Below, one piece after another: positions 1 to 8,391 of a stretch of DNA of 41,532 nt; within the stretch, counting starts at the first letter, position 1, and the number at the start of each line of letters is the position of its first letter. Where the stretch lies: the NCBI GenBank assembly GCA_000724175.1, contig JPGV01000011.1, positions 1-41,532 on the forward strand, read 5' to 3'. The notes under the pieces were generated by a model that saw only the letters and a list, made by a program, of their open reading frames with translations, was not told the origin of the DNA and searched no databases. The stretch is from [Candidatus Thermochlorobacteriaceae] bacterium GBChlB. GTDB lineage: Bacteria > Bacteroidota > Chlorobiia > Chlorobiales > Thermochlorobacteraceae. The translations under genes were made by a program, and so were the position numbers.

Positions 1-1
1 G

Positions 2-220
2 TGTGACCGGAACGAAGCCCAAAATGGGGATTTTGTTTTTCTGCCCTAAGGTGTGTCGAAAGTCAAAGGCAGAACGATTTGCGCCTTAGCAGACGGCGCG
101 ATGTGGCCTGTGCGGCACAGCATCACACGCTTCCGTGAAGAGTATGAAAAGCACTGCAAAGCCCCTGACTCGCTTCCGCACGAGTGGAAGTATGTGAACA
201 AAGCGGCAAGCGGCGTGTAA
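2..220 (+). pseudogene. nuoF: 3' end of NADH-quinone oxidoreductase subunit F, with in-frame stop
   Basis: From base 50 to the TAA at 218-220 the frame reads a typical NuoF C-terminus: VSKVKGRTICALADG, then WPVR, then an FREEYEKH-like tail. GRTICALxD-WPV is the segment that follows the last iron-sulphur ligand region in the 51-kDa subunit, which binds FMN and NADH in complex I. The same frame contains a TAA at 47-49, about 9 codons before GRTIC. The 15 codons before this stop align in length with the family but only loosely in residues. It is either a nonsense or indel mutation, or a sequence error. Most of the gene lies upstream of the window. nuoG (8392) and nuoH (16570) lie further along the same strand. 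The family call is fairly sure; intactness is not. Confidence 0.6.
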
Positions 221-232
221 ATTCAAAAAAGA

Positions 233-538
233 GTGCAAGAACCGCCAGTCCAAAAAAAACCGTCGCGTCGAGAGCGATTTTTCCATGTGTTCAAGACGAA
301 ATACCATACGCTCTATGCGCTGTATCGAATCACGGGCTATGTCTTCATCGTCAGTGCAATTTGGGAGGGCAGCGAATGGTATTTGTTTCCAAGCAGCGAT
401 GTGTGGAGCAAATTTCCAAGCCCTGAAGACTGGCGGTATCTCTTCAAGTTCGGTGTCGGCTTTTTGATGCTTTGGCTCGATGACTTTAAGCTCTATGAAA
501 TTCACAACCCGAACAGCGAACAAGAAACCAGCGACTAA
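233..538 (+). CDS. small hypothetical membrane-associated protein
   Basis: This 101-residue protein starts at a GTG 12 bases after the nuoF stop; no in-frame ATG exists near the 5' end. The N-terminus is basic (QKKPSRRERFF). Two moderately hydrophobic stretches follow, near residues 30-50 (LYRITGYVFIVSAIWEG) and 77-92 (FKFGVGFLMLWLDD), and the C-terminus is acidic. I do not recognise the family. Its position directly behind nuoF suggests co-transcription, but a complex I role is only a guess. It converges on the permease gene, which ends at 547. Confidence 0.6.
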   Translation: MQEPPVQKKPSRRERFFHVFKTKYHTLYALYRITGYVFIVSAIWEGSEWYLFPSSDVWSKFPSPEDWRYLFKFGVGFLMLWLDDFKLYEIHNPNSEQETSD

Positions 539-546
539 AGCGGTGT

Positions 547-1455
547 CTACGACGGGCGTTGCATCAAGAAAATTCCGCTAATCGCCAATGCTGTGCCGAG
601 AGCAAAATGTATCGTTAGGGATTCTCCAAAAAAAATCGCGGCGAAGAGTGCGGTGCAAACTGGCTGCGCGTTCATAAAAATTGACACCTGCGACGACTCC
701 AACTTGCTGAGCGCGAAATTAAGCAGCGCATACATGGCTACGGACATAAACACAACGATATAAAACAAGCCAAACCACCCTTGCACTGAAATCGCGCTGG
801 CGTCAAACTCTTTCAATTCATAAAATCCAAGCGGCGAGTAAATGAGCATGCCAAGCATGGTCAGAAGCGCCGTCGCTTGGAAACTGTCGTAGCCGACCAA
901 TACTACTCGGCTAAACGAGAGATAAATTGCCCAACACATCACTGCAATGACGGCGAGCGTGTTTCCCAACAGCATCGTGTTGCTTGATGGGCCGCCGCGC
1001 GCAAAAATCACAATCAATGCGCCCGACACCGCAAGCCCAACGCCAAGTAACCTGACGCCTCTCGGCTGCTCTGTCTTCGTGATGAACGTGGATATGCCCA
1101 ACACAGCGAGCGGCGTCATTGCATAAAACAAGGCTACATTAGCGGACGATGTGTATTTGAGGCTTGAGAGATACAGCGTTTGGTTGAGCGTTATGCCGAA
1201 GAACGCAAGCGCAGCAAGTTTAACCCACTCGAGTCGGGTGGGTTGCTTCGCGCCAAGTCCGCCGCGCGAGAAAAATATGACCGCGAAAATCGTCGAGGCG
1301 CCCAACATTCGAAGAAATGGCAAGACGAGTGGATGAAAATCGAGCGACGCTGTGCGCCCAAATATGTGCGCTAAACTTGCAATTAGCGTTTGAACCACCA
1401 TTGCCCAAAGCGCAGCGCGACGCTGGTCGACAGATGCTTCGGTTGGCACGCTCAT
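547..1455 (-). CDS. EamA/DMT-family permease
   Basis: A 302-residue integral membrane protein with about ten hydrophobic helices arranged as two EamA repeats, the usual layout and length of drug/metabolite-transporter superfamily exporters. Recognisable segments are [10 protein letters not shown] near the start, [20 protein letters not shown] before the mid-point, and [16 protein letters not shown] in the second repeat, where DMT proteins carry a conserved Glu. The start overlaps the rodA stop by four bases (ATGA), so translation is probably coupled to rodA. Substrate cannot be inferred; amino acid or metabolite efflux is usual in this family. Confidence 0.85.
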   Translation of the reverse strand: MSVPTEASVDQRRAALWAMVVQTLIASLAHIFGRTASLDFHPLVLPFLRMLGASTIFAVIFFSRGGLGAKQPTRLEWVKLAALAFFGITLNQTLYLSSLKYTSSANVALFYAMTPLAVLGISTFITKTEQPRGVRLLGVGLAVSGALIVIFARGGPSSNTMLLGNTLAVIAVMCWAIYLSFSRVVLVGYDSFQATALLTMLGMLIYSPLGFYELKEFDASAISVQGWFGLFYIVVFMSVAMYALLNFALSKLESSQVSIFMNAQPVCTALFAAIFFGESLTIHFALGTALAISGIFLMQRPS

Positions 1456-2693
1456 GAAAACGAGAGGTCTCGACGGTTGCGGTAAATGTTCATGGCGACG
1501 GCAATCGCCAAAAGGTTCGCCAGCAACGCTGAGCCGCCGTAAGAAAGAAATGGAAGCGGAATACCGATGACGGGCATTAACCCAATCGTCATACCGATAT
1601 TGACGACGATGTGTCCCAGAAAAATCGACACAATGCCTGCAATGACCAGCAAAGCGAATTTATTTTTCACCATAGCGCCGATGTTGATAAGTCGCAACAA
1701 AAGTATCAGGTATGTAAGCACCACGATGGCGCAACCGATGAATCCGAACTCTTCGCCGATAACACAAAAGATAAAGTCCGTCCATTGCGCTGGAATGAAC
1801 CTCAACTGCGTTTGTGTGCCTTGCAGAAATCCTTTGCCGAACAACCCGCCGCTTCCAATGGCGACTTTTGCTTGCAGTGCGTTGTAGCCTGCGCCCTGCG
1901 GGTCGGACATTGGGTCGATGAACGTTTTGATGCGTTTTAATTGATGTGGTTTCAAAACGCGCACCGCGTAGATATTCGTCATAATGCCGAAAAAGACGCC
2001 GCTTCCAAGTGCGACAATCGAGAGCCAAAGCGTGCGCTGCATGCCGATAAACACGAGCAGACTGGCAACTGCAATCGCTGCCAAGCCATACAAGTTGATG
2101 AATCCGACCAACGCGAATACAAGCGGCACGCTGATGATTAAAATGTAGTAAAATTCAAAGCCGGCAAGCACAATCATTGGCACAATGAATGTGAGATAGG
2201 TGAGCGCCGTGCCAGTGTCGGGCTGAAGCATAATGAGCGTAACGGGCAGCAGCACGATGCCGATAGCAATGCCAAAATCTTTGAGCGTGCGAATATCGGT
2301 CGAGCGGTCGGAGAGAAATCGGGCGAGGGCGATAATCGTGGTAAATTTGGTAAGTTCAGACGGCTGAAAGCTCGCGCCGGCGATGCTAATCCAACTGAGC
2401 GACCCGGCGACTTTTTTGCCGAGAATTAAAACAACAGCAAGCGCAAGCATGGAAACAAAGTAGACGGGATACGCCCAATCGTGAAACGCTCGGTAGGGCA
2501 AAAAATACACGATGAGCGCGGCAATGGAGCCAACGCCGAACCACAAGACTTGCTTGTAAAAATTCGACATATTGCCAGCGCCATGCGAGACGCTATAAAT
2601 CGCGGTCAGTCCGATGGAAACCAGCATCAGCGTGGCGCCAAGTAAAACAAAGTCAAGATGTTTCCACTGTGGATTGTCGTCGCTTATCATCAT
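1452..2693 (-). CDS. rodA: rod shape-determining protein RodA (SEDS peptidoglycan polymerase)
   Basis: This 413-residue protein has about ten transmembrane helices and the SEDS-family C-terminal signature [20 protein letters not shown]. RodA polymerises lipid II into glycan strands during side-wall elongation, together with a class B penicillin-binding protein. The segment QPSELTKF after helix 3-4 and the loop with [19 protein letters not shown] are also typical. Length fits RodA and FtsW, but the absence of division genes nearby and the sequence favour RodA. It is divergent from era (58-base gap) and overlaps the downstream permease by 4 bases. An ATG one codon downstream is an alternative start. 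Confidence 0.88.
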   Translation of the reverse strand: MMISDDNPQWKHLDFVLLGATLMLVSIGLTAIYSVSHGAGNMSNFYKQVLWFGVGSIAALIVYFLPYRAFHDWAYPVYFVSMLALAVVLILGKKVAGSLSWISIAGASFQPSELTKFTTIIALARFLSDRSTDIRTLKDFGIAIGIVLLPVTLIMLQPDTGTALTYLTFIVPMIVLAGFEFYYILIISVPLVFALVGFINLYGLAAIAVASLLVFIGMQRTLWLSIVALGSGVFFGIMTNIYAVRVLKPHQLKRIKTFIDPMSDPQGAGYNALQAKVAIGSGGLFGKGFLQGTQTQLRFIPAQWTDFIFCVIGEEFGFIGCAIVVLTYLILLLRLINIGAMVKNKFALLVIAGIVSIFLGHIVVNIGMTIGLMPVIGIPLPFLSYGGSALLANLLAIAVAMNIYRNRRDLSFS

Positions 2694-2751
2694 CGTGGTT
2701 GTTTATGCGGGAAGATACAACTTTCGTGGCAGCCATAACGCATCATAAACT

Positions 2752-3666
2752 ATGACTGAAAAAAAATTCAGCGCGGGACTTGTAACCATTGTCGGCGAAC
2801 CTAACGCGGGAAAATCGACGCTGCTCAACGCGCTCTTAGGCGAAAAACTCTCGATTGTAACGCGCAAGCCGCAAACCACGCGCAAGCAAATTTTGGGCAT
2901 TTACTCCAGCGACGAGTGCCAGATTGTCTTCATCGACACGCCCGGCATTATGCAGCCAAAATACAAACTGCACGACGCAATGATTAACGCTGCCGACAAA
3001 GCCCGCGACGACGCCGACGCCATCGTGCTCATTATTGATGCCGCGCATTACAACGCCAAACGGCGGTTGCTTGCCGACAACTTGGCTTTTCAGCGCGTTG
3101 CGTCGTCCAAACAGCCGTTGCTGCTTGCGGTCAACAAAATCGATACGCTCAAACAAAACGAGTTGATTCTCTTGCTCGATAGGCTCTCGAAGGAATTTGA
3201 CTTCAAGGAAATCGTGCCGCTCTCTGCGCTCAAAAACCGAAATGTGATGGAACTCGTCAACGCGCTCAAACCCTATTTGCCCAACGACGCGCCGCTGTAT
3301 CCGACCGACATTTTGAGCATCGCGCCTGAAAAATTTTTCGTCAGCGAACTCGTGCGGGAAAAAATCTTTACGCTTTACAGCGACGAAGTGCCGTATTCGA
3401 CCGAAGTCGAAGTCGAGGAGTTCAAAGAACAGTTCGAGACTGACGGGCGCAAAGACGTAATTCGATGTGCAGTCATTGTCGAACGCGAATCGCAAAAAGC
3501 AATTCTGATTGGCAAAGGTGGCGCGGCAATTAAGAAACTGGGCGAAGCGGCGCGCGCCGACATTGAGGACTTTCTGCAACGACCGGTCTACTTGGAGCTC
3601 TTCGTTAAAGTCCGCCAAGACTGGCGCGAAAACGACGGACAACTTAAAAACTTCGGTTACAAATGA
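2752..3666 (+). CDS. era: GTPase Era, 16S rRNA/30S assembly factor
   Basis: A 304-residue protein of standard Era length. The GTPase domain has G1 GEPNAGKST (residues 16-24), the G3 motif DTPGI (about 62-66), G4 NKID (about 128-131) and G5 SALKN. The C-terminal KH domain carries the RNA-binding loop GKGGAAIKKLGEAAR. Era binds the 3' end of 16S rRNA and acts in 30S maturation on the membrane or ribosome. The gene starts at an ATG 58 bases from the divergent rodA. A 7-bp hairpin at 3700-3718 follows but lacks a U-run. Confidence 0.95.
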   Translation: MTEKKFSAGLVTIVGEPNAGKSTLLNALLGEKLSIVTRKPQTTRKQILGIYSSDECQIVFIDTPGIMQPKYKLHDAMINAADKARDDADAIVLIIDAAHYNAKRRLLADNLAFQRVASSKQPLLLAVNKIDTLKQNELILLLDRLSKEFDFKEIVPLSALKNRNVMELVNALKPYLPNDAPLYPTDILSIAPEKFFVSELVREKIFTLYSDEVPYSTEVEVEEFKEQFETDGRKDVIRCAVIVERESQKAILIGKGGAAIKKLGEAARADIEDFLQRPVYLELFVKVRQDWRENDGQLKNFGYK

Positions 3667-3791
3667 GTTTCGCCGCAATCAAATTCGCCGTATTTTCAGA
3701 ACGGTCTTGGCGACCGTTTAGCACCAGCCAGACGAAATCGTTTATTCGTATCGTTTTCTTTTGATTCGAAATCAATTCAACCCATCGTGCG

Positions 3792-4010
3792 ATGCCACGA
3801 ACAAAAAACGCTGCGTTGGCAAAATCATCGACACCGAAAGCGCAAGCCTTGAAAGCCATTCGATTAATGAAAGACTCGGCGACGTTTGAGGACATTATGC
3901 GCGAAATTTATACGTTACAAAAATTGGAACGCGGTCTCAACGACGCCAAAGCAGGTCGAACAACGACACACGCGAGCGTGAAACAATTGTTCAGCCGCTG
4001 GCTTAAATGA
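3792..4010 (+). CDS. putative type II antitoxin
   Basis: This 72-residue protein has a Lys/Ala-rich N-terminus and then a helical segment, ATFEDIMREIYTLQKLERGL, which resembles the short antitoxins partnered with RelE/ParE toxins. The C-terminus (ASVKQLFSRWLK) would be the toxin-wrapping part. It stops 7 bases before the RelE/ParE-like gene at 4018. The pair is not connected with the surrounding housekeeping genes. Identification rests mainly on size, order and the toxin neighbour, because antitoxin sequences diverge widely. Confidence 0.7.
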   Translation: MPRTKNAALAKSSTPKAQALKAIRLMKDSATFEDIMREIYTLQKLERGLNDAKAGRTTTHASVKQLFSRWLK

Positions 4011-4017
4011 CGCACAA

Positions 4018-4290
4018 ATGATGGAGATTGTTTGGACGCTGCAAGCGCAGACCGATTTGCGCGACTTAGGCAAGCACCTTGACGGTGCGTCGAGCATCTA
4101 CGCCGAGTCGCTCGTGAACGCGATTTACGCCGCAGTGGGTCGCCTGTCGCTTTCGCCAACGTCAGGAAAAGTGTTGCGGCAAAACCGCTCGCTGCGCCAG
4201 ATTGCCGTTGGAAATTACCGCGCGATTTACGTAGTGCATAAGCGCGTTGTAACAATGCTTGCCATCGCGCCACGCAATTTTGACGAATAA
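4018..4290 (+). CDS. RelE/ParE-family toxin
   Basis: A 90-residue protein with the RelE/ParE layout: IVWTLQAQTDLRDL at the start (strand plus helix with the AxxDLxxL pattern), a central PTSGKVLRQ segment, and the late strands RQIAVGNYRAIYVVHKRVVTML. The R-x-(I/V)-x-x-x-x-Y-R-(I/A)-(I/V)-Y core is the family hallmark. Such toxins cleave ribosome-bound mRNA (RelE) or inhibit gyrase (ParE); the sequence does not settle which. The antitoxin candidate sits directly upstream with a 7-base gap. It may also start one codon later, at the second Met. Confidence 0.8.
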   Translation: MMEIVWTLQAQTDLRDLGKHLDGASSIYAESLVNAIYAAVGRLSLSPTSGKVLRQNRSLRQIAVGNYRAIYVVHKRVVTMLAIAPRNFDE

Positions 4291-4323
4291 CAATACGTTT
4301 TTTGCAACCAAACGCCTTTTTAT

Positions 4324-5199
4324 ATGTGCAGATTCGCCGTTTATCGCGGTCAGCCGATTACGCTCAAGAAGCTCATTTTTGAGCCGCCGCATAATCTCGT
4401 CGAGCAATCCAGACAACCGCGCGAGATGATTATCACGCCTATCAATGTCGACGGCTACGGGCTTGCATGGTATAATCTTGACATTCACCCAGAGCCAGCG
4501 GTGATGACATCCGAAAAACCCTTTTGGCACGACATCAACATCGCGCGTATCGCCGACAAGATTGTGTCGCCTAACATCTTCGCGCACGTCCGCGCTGCCT
4601 CGCCCGGACTCTTAGTGCATCAAGCAAACTCGCACCCGTTTCAATGGAAGAATCAAATTTTTATGCACAATGGCATCGTCAGCGATTTCAAAAAAGGAAT
4701 GATGCGAGCAATTCGCCAATACATCATCGACCCATTCTACTCGCACATTTTAGGCACGACCGATTCCGAACACATTTTTTATTTATATCTCACGATTCGC
4801 GAACAACATCCAACGCTGACGATGTCAGAAGCGTTGCTTGAAACCATTGCGCGTCTCAATACGCTGGCAGCAACGCATGGCTCCGACCTGATTTTGAACC
4901 TTGCACTCACCGACGGCAAGACCACTGTGGTTACACGCTACACAACCATTGACAAATCGGCGACGCTCTATTACACATCGTCGAGTTCAATGTTTCCAAA
5001 CGCGCTCGTGGTGGCGTCCGAGCCGCTCGATTACCGCGACACATCGTGGCAAAACTTTCCGCTCAACGAAATGATGACAATTAACGAGCATAACGAGTTT
5101 AGTTTTTCGCCGATTCCAAATCCATTTGTCAAAGATGGTGTCTTTCCGCAGGCGAAGCCTGTTACGCTGCGCATCAATTCGCCCGTAGATGTTGATTAA
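4324..5199 (+). CDS. class II glutamine amidotransferase (YafJ/EgtC-like)
   Basis: The 291-residue product begins MCRFAVYRG, so removal of Met exposes the nucleophilic Cys of N-terminal-nucleophile amidotransferases. Further motifs are DGYGLAWY, FAHVRAAS, NSHPF, FMHNG and GTTDSEH, all expected for the glutaminase pocket of the YafJ/EgtC branch. There is no fused synthetase or transferase domain, so the acceptor substrate is unknown. In actinobacteria EgtC acts in ergothioneine synthesis, but no egt genes are seen here, so that function should not be transferred. The four-helix-bundle gene follows after 8 bases. Confidence 0.85.
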   Translation: MCRFAVYRGQPITLKKLIFEPPHNLVEQSRQPREMIITPINVDGYGLAWYNLDIHPEPAVMTSEKPFWHDINIARIADKIVSPNIFAHVRAASPGLLVHQANSHPFQWKNQIFMHNGIVSDFKKGMMRAIRQYIIDPFYSHILGTTDSEHIFYLYLTIREQHPTLTMSEALLETIARLNTLAATHGSDLILNLALTDGKTTVVTRYTTIDKSATLYYTSSSSMFPNALVVASEPLDYRDTSWQNFPLNEMMTINEHNEFSFSPIPNPFVKDGVFPQAKPVTLRINSPVDVD

Positions 5200-5207
5200 G
5201 CCAAGCA

Positions 5208-5564
5208 ATGCAGGATTTCAAAAAGCTGACCGTTTGGGAAAAGGCACATGCGCTGACGCTGAAGATTTACGCCGCAACGGAATCGTTTCCAATGTCGGGC
5301 GACGATGTGAAACAACGTTTACGTCAAGCGTCAACTTTAATTGCGTCGCGCATTGCCGTCGGCAGCGCGAAATACAAACCGACAGAGTTCGTCGACCTGC
5401 TCAAAGCAGCCGAAAGCGCGGCGGTCGAGACAGAATATCTACTGATGCTGTCATGCGACTTGCAATACCTTTCCGCTGCGACGTACAAAACGCTCGACAA
5501 AGAACTGCACGGCGTGAAAAAAATGCTGGCGGCGCTTACCCAAAAGATTGAGGCGAACCTCTAA
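5208..5564 (+). CDS. four-helix-bundle protein (S23/IVP family)
   Basis: This 118-residue protein begins MQDFKKLTVWEKAHALTLKI, the signature start of the four-helix-bundle family first described from intervening sequences of 23S rRNA genes. The rest is strongly helical, with the conserved RQAS segment and a run of heptad-like leucines to the C-terminus. The usual S-I-x-x-N-I-A-E-G block is degenerate here (TLIASRIAVGSAKY). Function is unknown; the family forms homopentamers. It is not inside an rRNA gene here, and sits 8 bases behind the amidotransferase. Confidence 0.82.
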   Translation: MQDFKKLTVWEKAHALTLKIYAATESFPMSGDDVKQRLRQASTLIASRIAVGSAKYKPTEFVDLLKAAESAAVETEYLLMLSCDLQYLSAATYKTLDKELHGVKKMLAALTQKIEANL

Positions 5565-5588
5565 ATATTATCGTTTGTTTTTTTGAAA

Positions 5589-6338
5589 ATGTCTCAAATC
5601 GTCTATGGCAGAAACGCTGTGTTGGAACTCATGAAGTCGCGTCCCGACGATGTGGCGAAAGTCTATTTTCAGTTCAACACCGACGATAAAAAACTAACGG
5701 ACATTCTCATTACCGCTAAGCGCAATCGAGTCGCTATCGGCAAAGCCAGCAATCAGAAACTCGCCGAGATGGCCAACACGCCGAAACATCAAGGCGTTGT
5801 CGCGCTGACAAGCGACATCAAGTTTCGAGACCTCGACGAAATTCTCGGTGCGCCCGATAGCAAACCGTTTTTTTTCGTCGTCCTCGATTCGATTGAAGAC
5901 CCGCAAAATATGGGCGCGATTATTCGCACGGCGGAATGCGCGGGTGCAACAGCAGTTTTAATTCCCAAAGATGGCTCGGCGCCGATTAACTCGACCGTGC
6001 ATAAAACATCGGCGGGTGCGGTGTCTCATGCAACGCTCTGCCGCGTCGGCAATCTCGCCGAAACCCTGCGCCGATTGAAAGAGAACAACGTATGGGTCGT
6101 TGGCACGGATTCCGACGGACGAAAGAACTACACGGAATTTGATTACACGATGAACGTCGCGGTCGTGATTGGCTCAGAGGGCAAGGGAATGCGACGATTG
6201 GTCAAAGAAACATGCGATGAGGTCGTGCGGTTGCCAATGTTCGGAAAAACTGAATCGCTGAACGCAAGCGTCTCGGCAGGCGTGATGCTCTACGAAGTGG
6301 TTCGACAGCGACAACTTAACTTAAAAAGCAACTCGTGA
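5589..6338 (+). CDS. rlmB: TrmH/SpoU-family rRNA (guanosine-2'-O)-methyltransferase RlmB
   Basis: About 249 residues from the ATG at 5589; a TTG two codons earlier is less likely. The N-terminal substrate-binding domain starts QIVYGRNAVLELM. The SPOUT domain has motif 1 DSIEDPQNMGAIIRTAECAG, motif 2 VVIGSEGKGMRRLVKETCD and motif 3 LPMFGKTESLNASVSAGVMLYE, which form the knotted SAM pocket. The length and the NxxVxGR-like start fit RlmB (Gm2251 of 23S rRNA), although other TrmH-type specificities are possible. Its stop overlaps the GTG start of the next gene by 4 bases. Confidence 0.88.
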   Translation: MSQIVYGRNAVLELMKSRPDDVAKVYFQFNTDDKKLTDILITAKRNRVAIGKASNQKLAEMANTPKHQGVVALTSDIKFRDLDEILGAPDSKPFFFVVLDSIEDPQNMGAIIRTAECAGATAVLIPKDGSAPINSTVHKTSAGAVSHATLCRVGNLAETLRRLKENNVWVVGTDSDGRKNYTEFDYTMNVAVVIGSEGKGMRRLVKETCDEVVRLPMFGKTESLNASVSAGVMLYEVVRQRQLNLKSNS

Positions 6339-6751
6339 AAAAGCTAACTGTTTTTTTAATGTCGGGAGATGCAGCGACCATTCTCGCCGCCTTAGGCGCG
6401 TCGGAACAGCCGAGCGTGTTGCCGTTCTCCGAAAAAGACTTGACGACGCCGAAAGCAACGCTGAAGCGACTGCGCGACGTCAAAGGTGATATTGCCATTG
6501 GCACAAAAGTCCTACGACTCCAACGCTATCGGCTCGTTCTGAAAACGCTGCTCTTTTTATCGGGCAAATGGGCAGCGACTATGATTGATGAATCGGGCGA
6601 GACCGAACGTTATTCCGCCATTCAGTTTATCTTTGTTGATTGTTGGAAACTGCTTGCTGAAATCCTTGCAAGCCTGTTTATCGTTACCGAGACATATCTG
6701 GAATTGGAATCGCTTAAACGAAAAACAAACGCATTTACTTCATCTCAATGA
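6335..6751 (+). CDS. hypothetical protein coupled to methyltransferase gene
   Basis: This 138-residue protein starts at a GTG that overlaps the rlmB stop; an in-frame ATG at 6359 is an alternative. The first half looks like a small alpha/beta fold (KKLTVFLMSGDAATILAALG, then KGDIAIGTKVLRLQRY). The second half contains a hydrophobic segment around residues 90-118 (FIFVDCWKLLAEILASLFIV) that may anchor it to the membrane. I do not recognise the family. It overlaps the following SAM methyltransferase by 4 bases (ATGA), so the two are probably translationally coupled and may act together. Confidence 0.65.
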   Translation: MKKLTVFLMSGDAATILAALGASEQPSVLPFSEKDLTTPKATLKRLRDVKGDIAIGTKVLRLQRYRLVLKTLLFLSGKWAATMIDESGETERYSAIQFIFVDCWKLLAEILASLFIVTETYLELESLKRKTNAFTSSQ

Positions 6752-7548
6752 ACGACCTTACGACATCGCCGCCCGCCGACGCACTGAAATCGGGCGTGCG
6801 CGACTATTGGAACGCAAATCCATGCGGCACACAATTCACCGAGATGGAGCGCGGCAGCAAAGCCTTCTACGACGAAGTAGAGCGATTCCGTTACGAGAAC
6901 CAGCCGTTTATGCACGCGCTGTGTAAGTTCGATGCGTTCAAGGGAAAAACACTGTTGGAAGTCGGCTGCGGACTTGGCACAGATATACTGCAGTTTGCCC
7001 GCAACGGTGCAATCACGACGGGCGTCGATTTGACCGAAGAAAGCGTCGCGCTTGCCGAAAAACGATTTCAACTTTACGGCGTTCAAGGAAATTTTCGCAC
7101 GGCGGACGCGGAAAATTTGCCCTTCGACGACAACTCGTTTGATGTCGTGTATTCCTTCGGTGTATTGCACCACACGCCAAACACGCAAAAAGCCATTGAT
7201 GAAATTCACCGCGTTTTGAAGCCCAACGGTGAAATCGTAATTATGCTCTACCATAAGCACTCGCTCCATGTGTGGCTCGGCGTACCCGCGTATTTTTTGT
7301 ATGGCTTGACCAAAGGCAAACTCTGGGGCTACGACGAATGGGTGCGCATCTACGACGGCAAACACAATCCGCTCGGTAAAGCCTACTCACGCAGAGAGCT
7401 TCAAGAGATGTTTTCTAAGTTCAAGCATGTGCGATTTCAAACGTGCGATACCTTACGCCGACGCTTTCCGAAATGGCTCAATGACCTGAACCAAAAATGG
7501 TTCGCCACCTGGGCGGGCTTCTACATTATGATTTACGGAACGAAGTGA
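6748..7548 (+). CDS. class I SAM-dependent methyltransferase
   Basis: This 266-residue protein has the Methyltransf_11/25 pattern. Motif I is LLEVGCGLGTDILQFARNGA (about residues 69-88), an acidic residue follows in GVDLTEES, motif II-like segments are AENLPFDDNSFDVVYSFGVL and HHTP, and RVLKPNGEIVIMLYHKHSL is the post-core strand. The N-terminus has YWNANPCGT, common in methyltransferases acting on small lipids or sugars. The C-terminal third (EWVRIYDGKHNPLGKAYS) would define the substrate, which is unknown. It is coupled to the unknown gene upstream. Confidence 0.87.
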   Translation: MNDLTTSPPADALKSGVRDYWNANPCGTQFTEMERGSKAFYDEVERFRYENQPFMHALCKFDAFKGKTLLEVGCGLGTDILQFARNGAITTGVDLTEESVALAEKRFQLYGVQGNFRTADAENLPFDDNSFDVVYSFGVLHHTPNTQKAIDEIHRVLKPNGEIVIMLYHKHSLHVWLGVPAYFLYGLTKGKLWGYDEWVRIYDGKHNPLGKAYSRRELQEMFSKFKHVRFQTCDTLRRRFPKWLNDLNQKWFATWAGFYIMIYGTK

Positions 7549-7583
7549 GGGACGACCAAAGAACCATCGACTAAAGCCGAGAC

Positions 7584-7925
7584 GTGAAAGAAGTTCAGAT
7601 TTACACAAAAACCGCGCACGCTTGGAAACGCGCTCGATTCGAGGCGGAGACGAAATATCTTCCAAGTGTCTATGTTGCCCGCGTCTCTATTAACTTAAAA
7701 CGCAGCGTTGCGCAAGACGATAAAGAGCTCTTGCAGGAATCGCTCTTGCTCATTTTAGATGAAAAGTTGAAAGCCGATTTCAAACGACAACTGGAAGACA
7801 CGGAAGAAAAAAACGGCTTTTTGGAAACGAACAGTTTATCAAGATTATCCGACAAACTTTCGCGCTACGTTGCCCGCGCCGTTGCCGCTTATCCCGACTG
7901 TGAATGGAACTCGGCAATTGATTGA
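7584..7925 (+). CDS. hypothetical protein
   Basis: A 113-residue protein from a GTG start 35 bases after the methyltransferase. It begins with a beta-like segment (KEVQIYTKTAHAWKRARFEAE) and continues with charged helices rich in Glu, Lys and Leu (LLQESLLLILDEKLKADFKR). There is no signal peptide or membrane segment, and I do not recognise the family. It reads well as coding and continues the plus-strand run between the methyltransferase and the lipoprotein gene. Confidence 0.55.
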   Translation: MKEVQIYTKTAHAWKRARFEAETKYLPSVYVARVSINLKRSVAQDDKELLQESLLLILDEKLKADFKRQLEDTEEKNGFLETNSLSRLSDKLSRYVARAVAAYPDCEWNSAID

Positions 7926-7995
7926 GCGATGTGGATTGCGTAAATTCTAAGGCTTCAAAGAAAACAACAATAAAGCAAACAAGACCACACATGGA

Positions 7996-8328
7996 ATGAA
8001 ACGCATTGCGGTTTTCATCGTCATAGCAGCGGCACTGCAAAGTTGCAGTGTCGGCACATCGTTTCGAGAAACTGTTACGGATAATGGCATTGTGTTGCGC
8101 GTAACGGGCAGCACGGGCGTGTTCTTCGGCATTGTCAGCCAGAATACTGCGGTGCGCTACGAACCGTCCAATCTTGCGTCGGAATTCCAAGTGGACAGTT
8201 TGCAGGTTCGCTTTACGGGCGAAGCATCGGGAAACAGCGCGACCAATCAAAGCCCCTTAGGACCGCAAGGCTGGGGATTGCAAATTACACTGACCGACAT
8301 CCGAATCAGAACAGATGCCAATCGATAA
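7996..8328 (+). CDS. small putative lipoprotein
   Basis: This 110-residue protein has a classic lipoprotein signal: MKR, a hydrophobic core IAVFIVIAAA, and the lipobox LQSC with Cys at residue 17. The mature part has alternating hydrophobic residues that suggest beta strands (NGIVLRVTGSTGVFFGIVSQ, then WGLQITLTDIRIRTD). It would be anchored in the periplasm or outer membrane. No family is recognised. nuoG follows after a 63-base gap. Confidence 0.65.
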   Translation: MKRIAVFIVIAAALQSCSVGTSFRETVTDNGIVLRVTGSTGVFFGIVSQNTAVRYEPSNLASEFQVDSLQVRFTGEASGNSATNQSPLGPQGWGLQITLTDIRIRTDANR

Positions 8329-8391
8329 CTTGAATAGTAAATAATTGTCAATTTTAAGCGACTCTTTTAACCAAACGTAGCAGTAACCGAT

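Noticed and set aside
2836-3678. 280-residue minus-strand open frame opposite era
   Set aside because: It is the antisense shadow of a clearly identified gene, is rich in Phe/Val/Arg typical of reversed codons, and has no recognisable motif.
3700-3718. Hairpin AACGGTC/GACCGTT behind era as a terminator
   Set aside because: Stem is only 7 bp and TAGCACC follows instead of a U-run.
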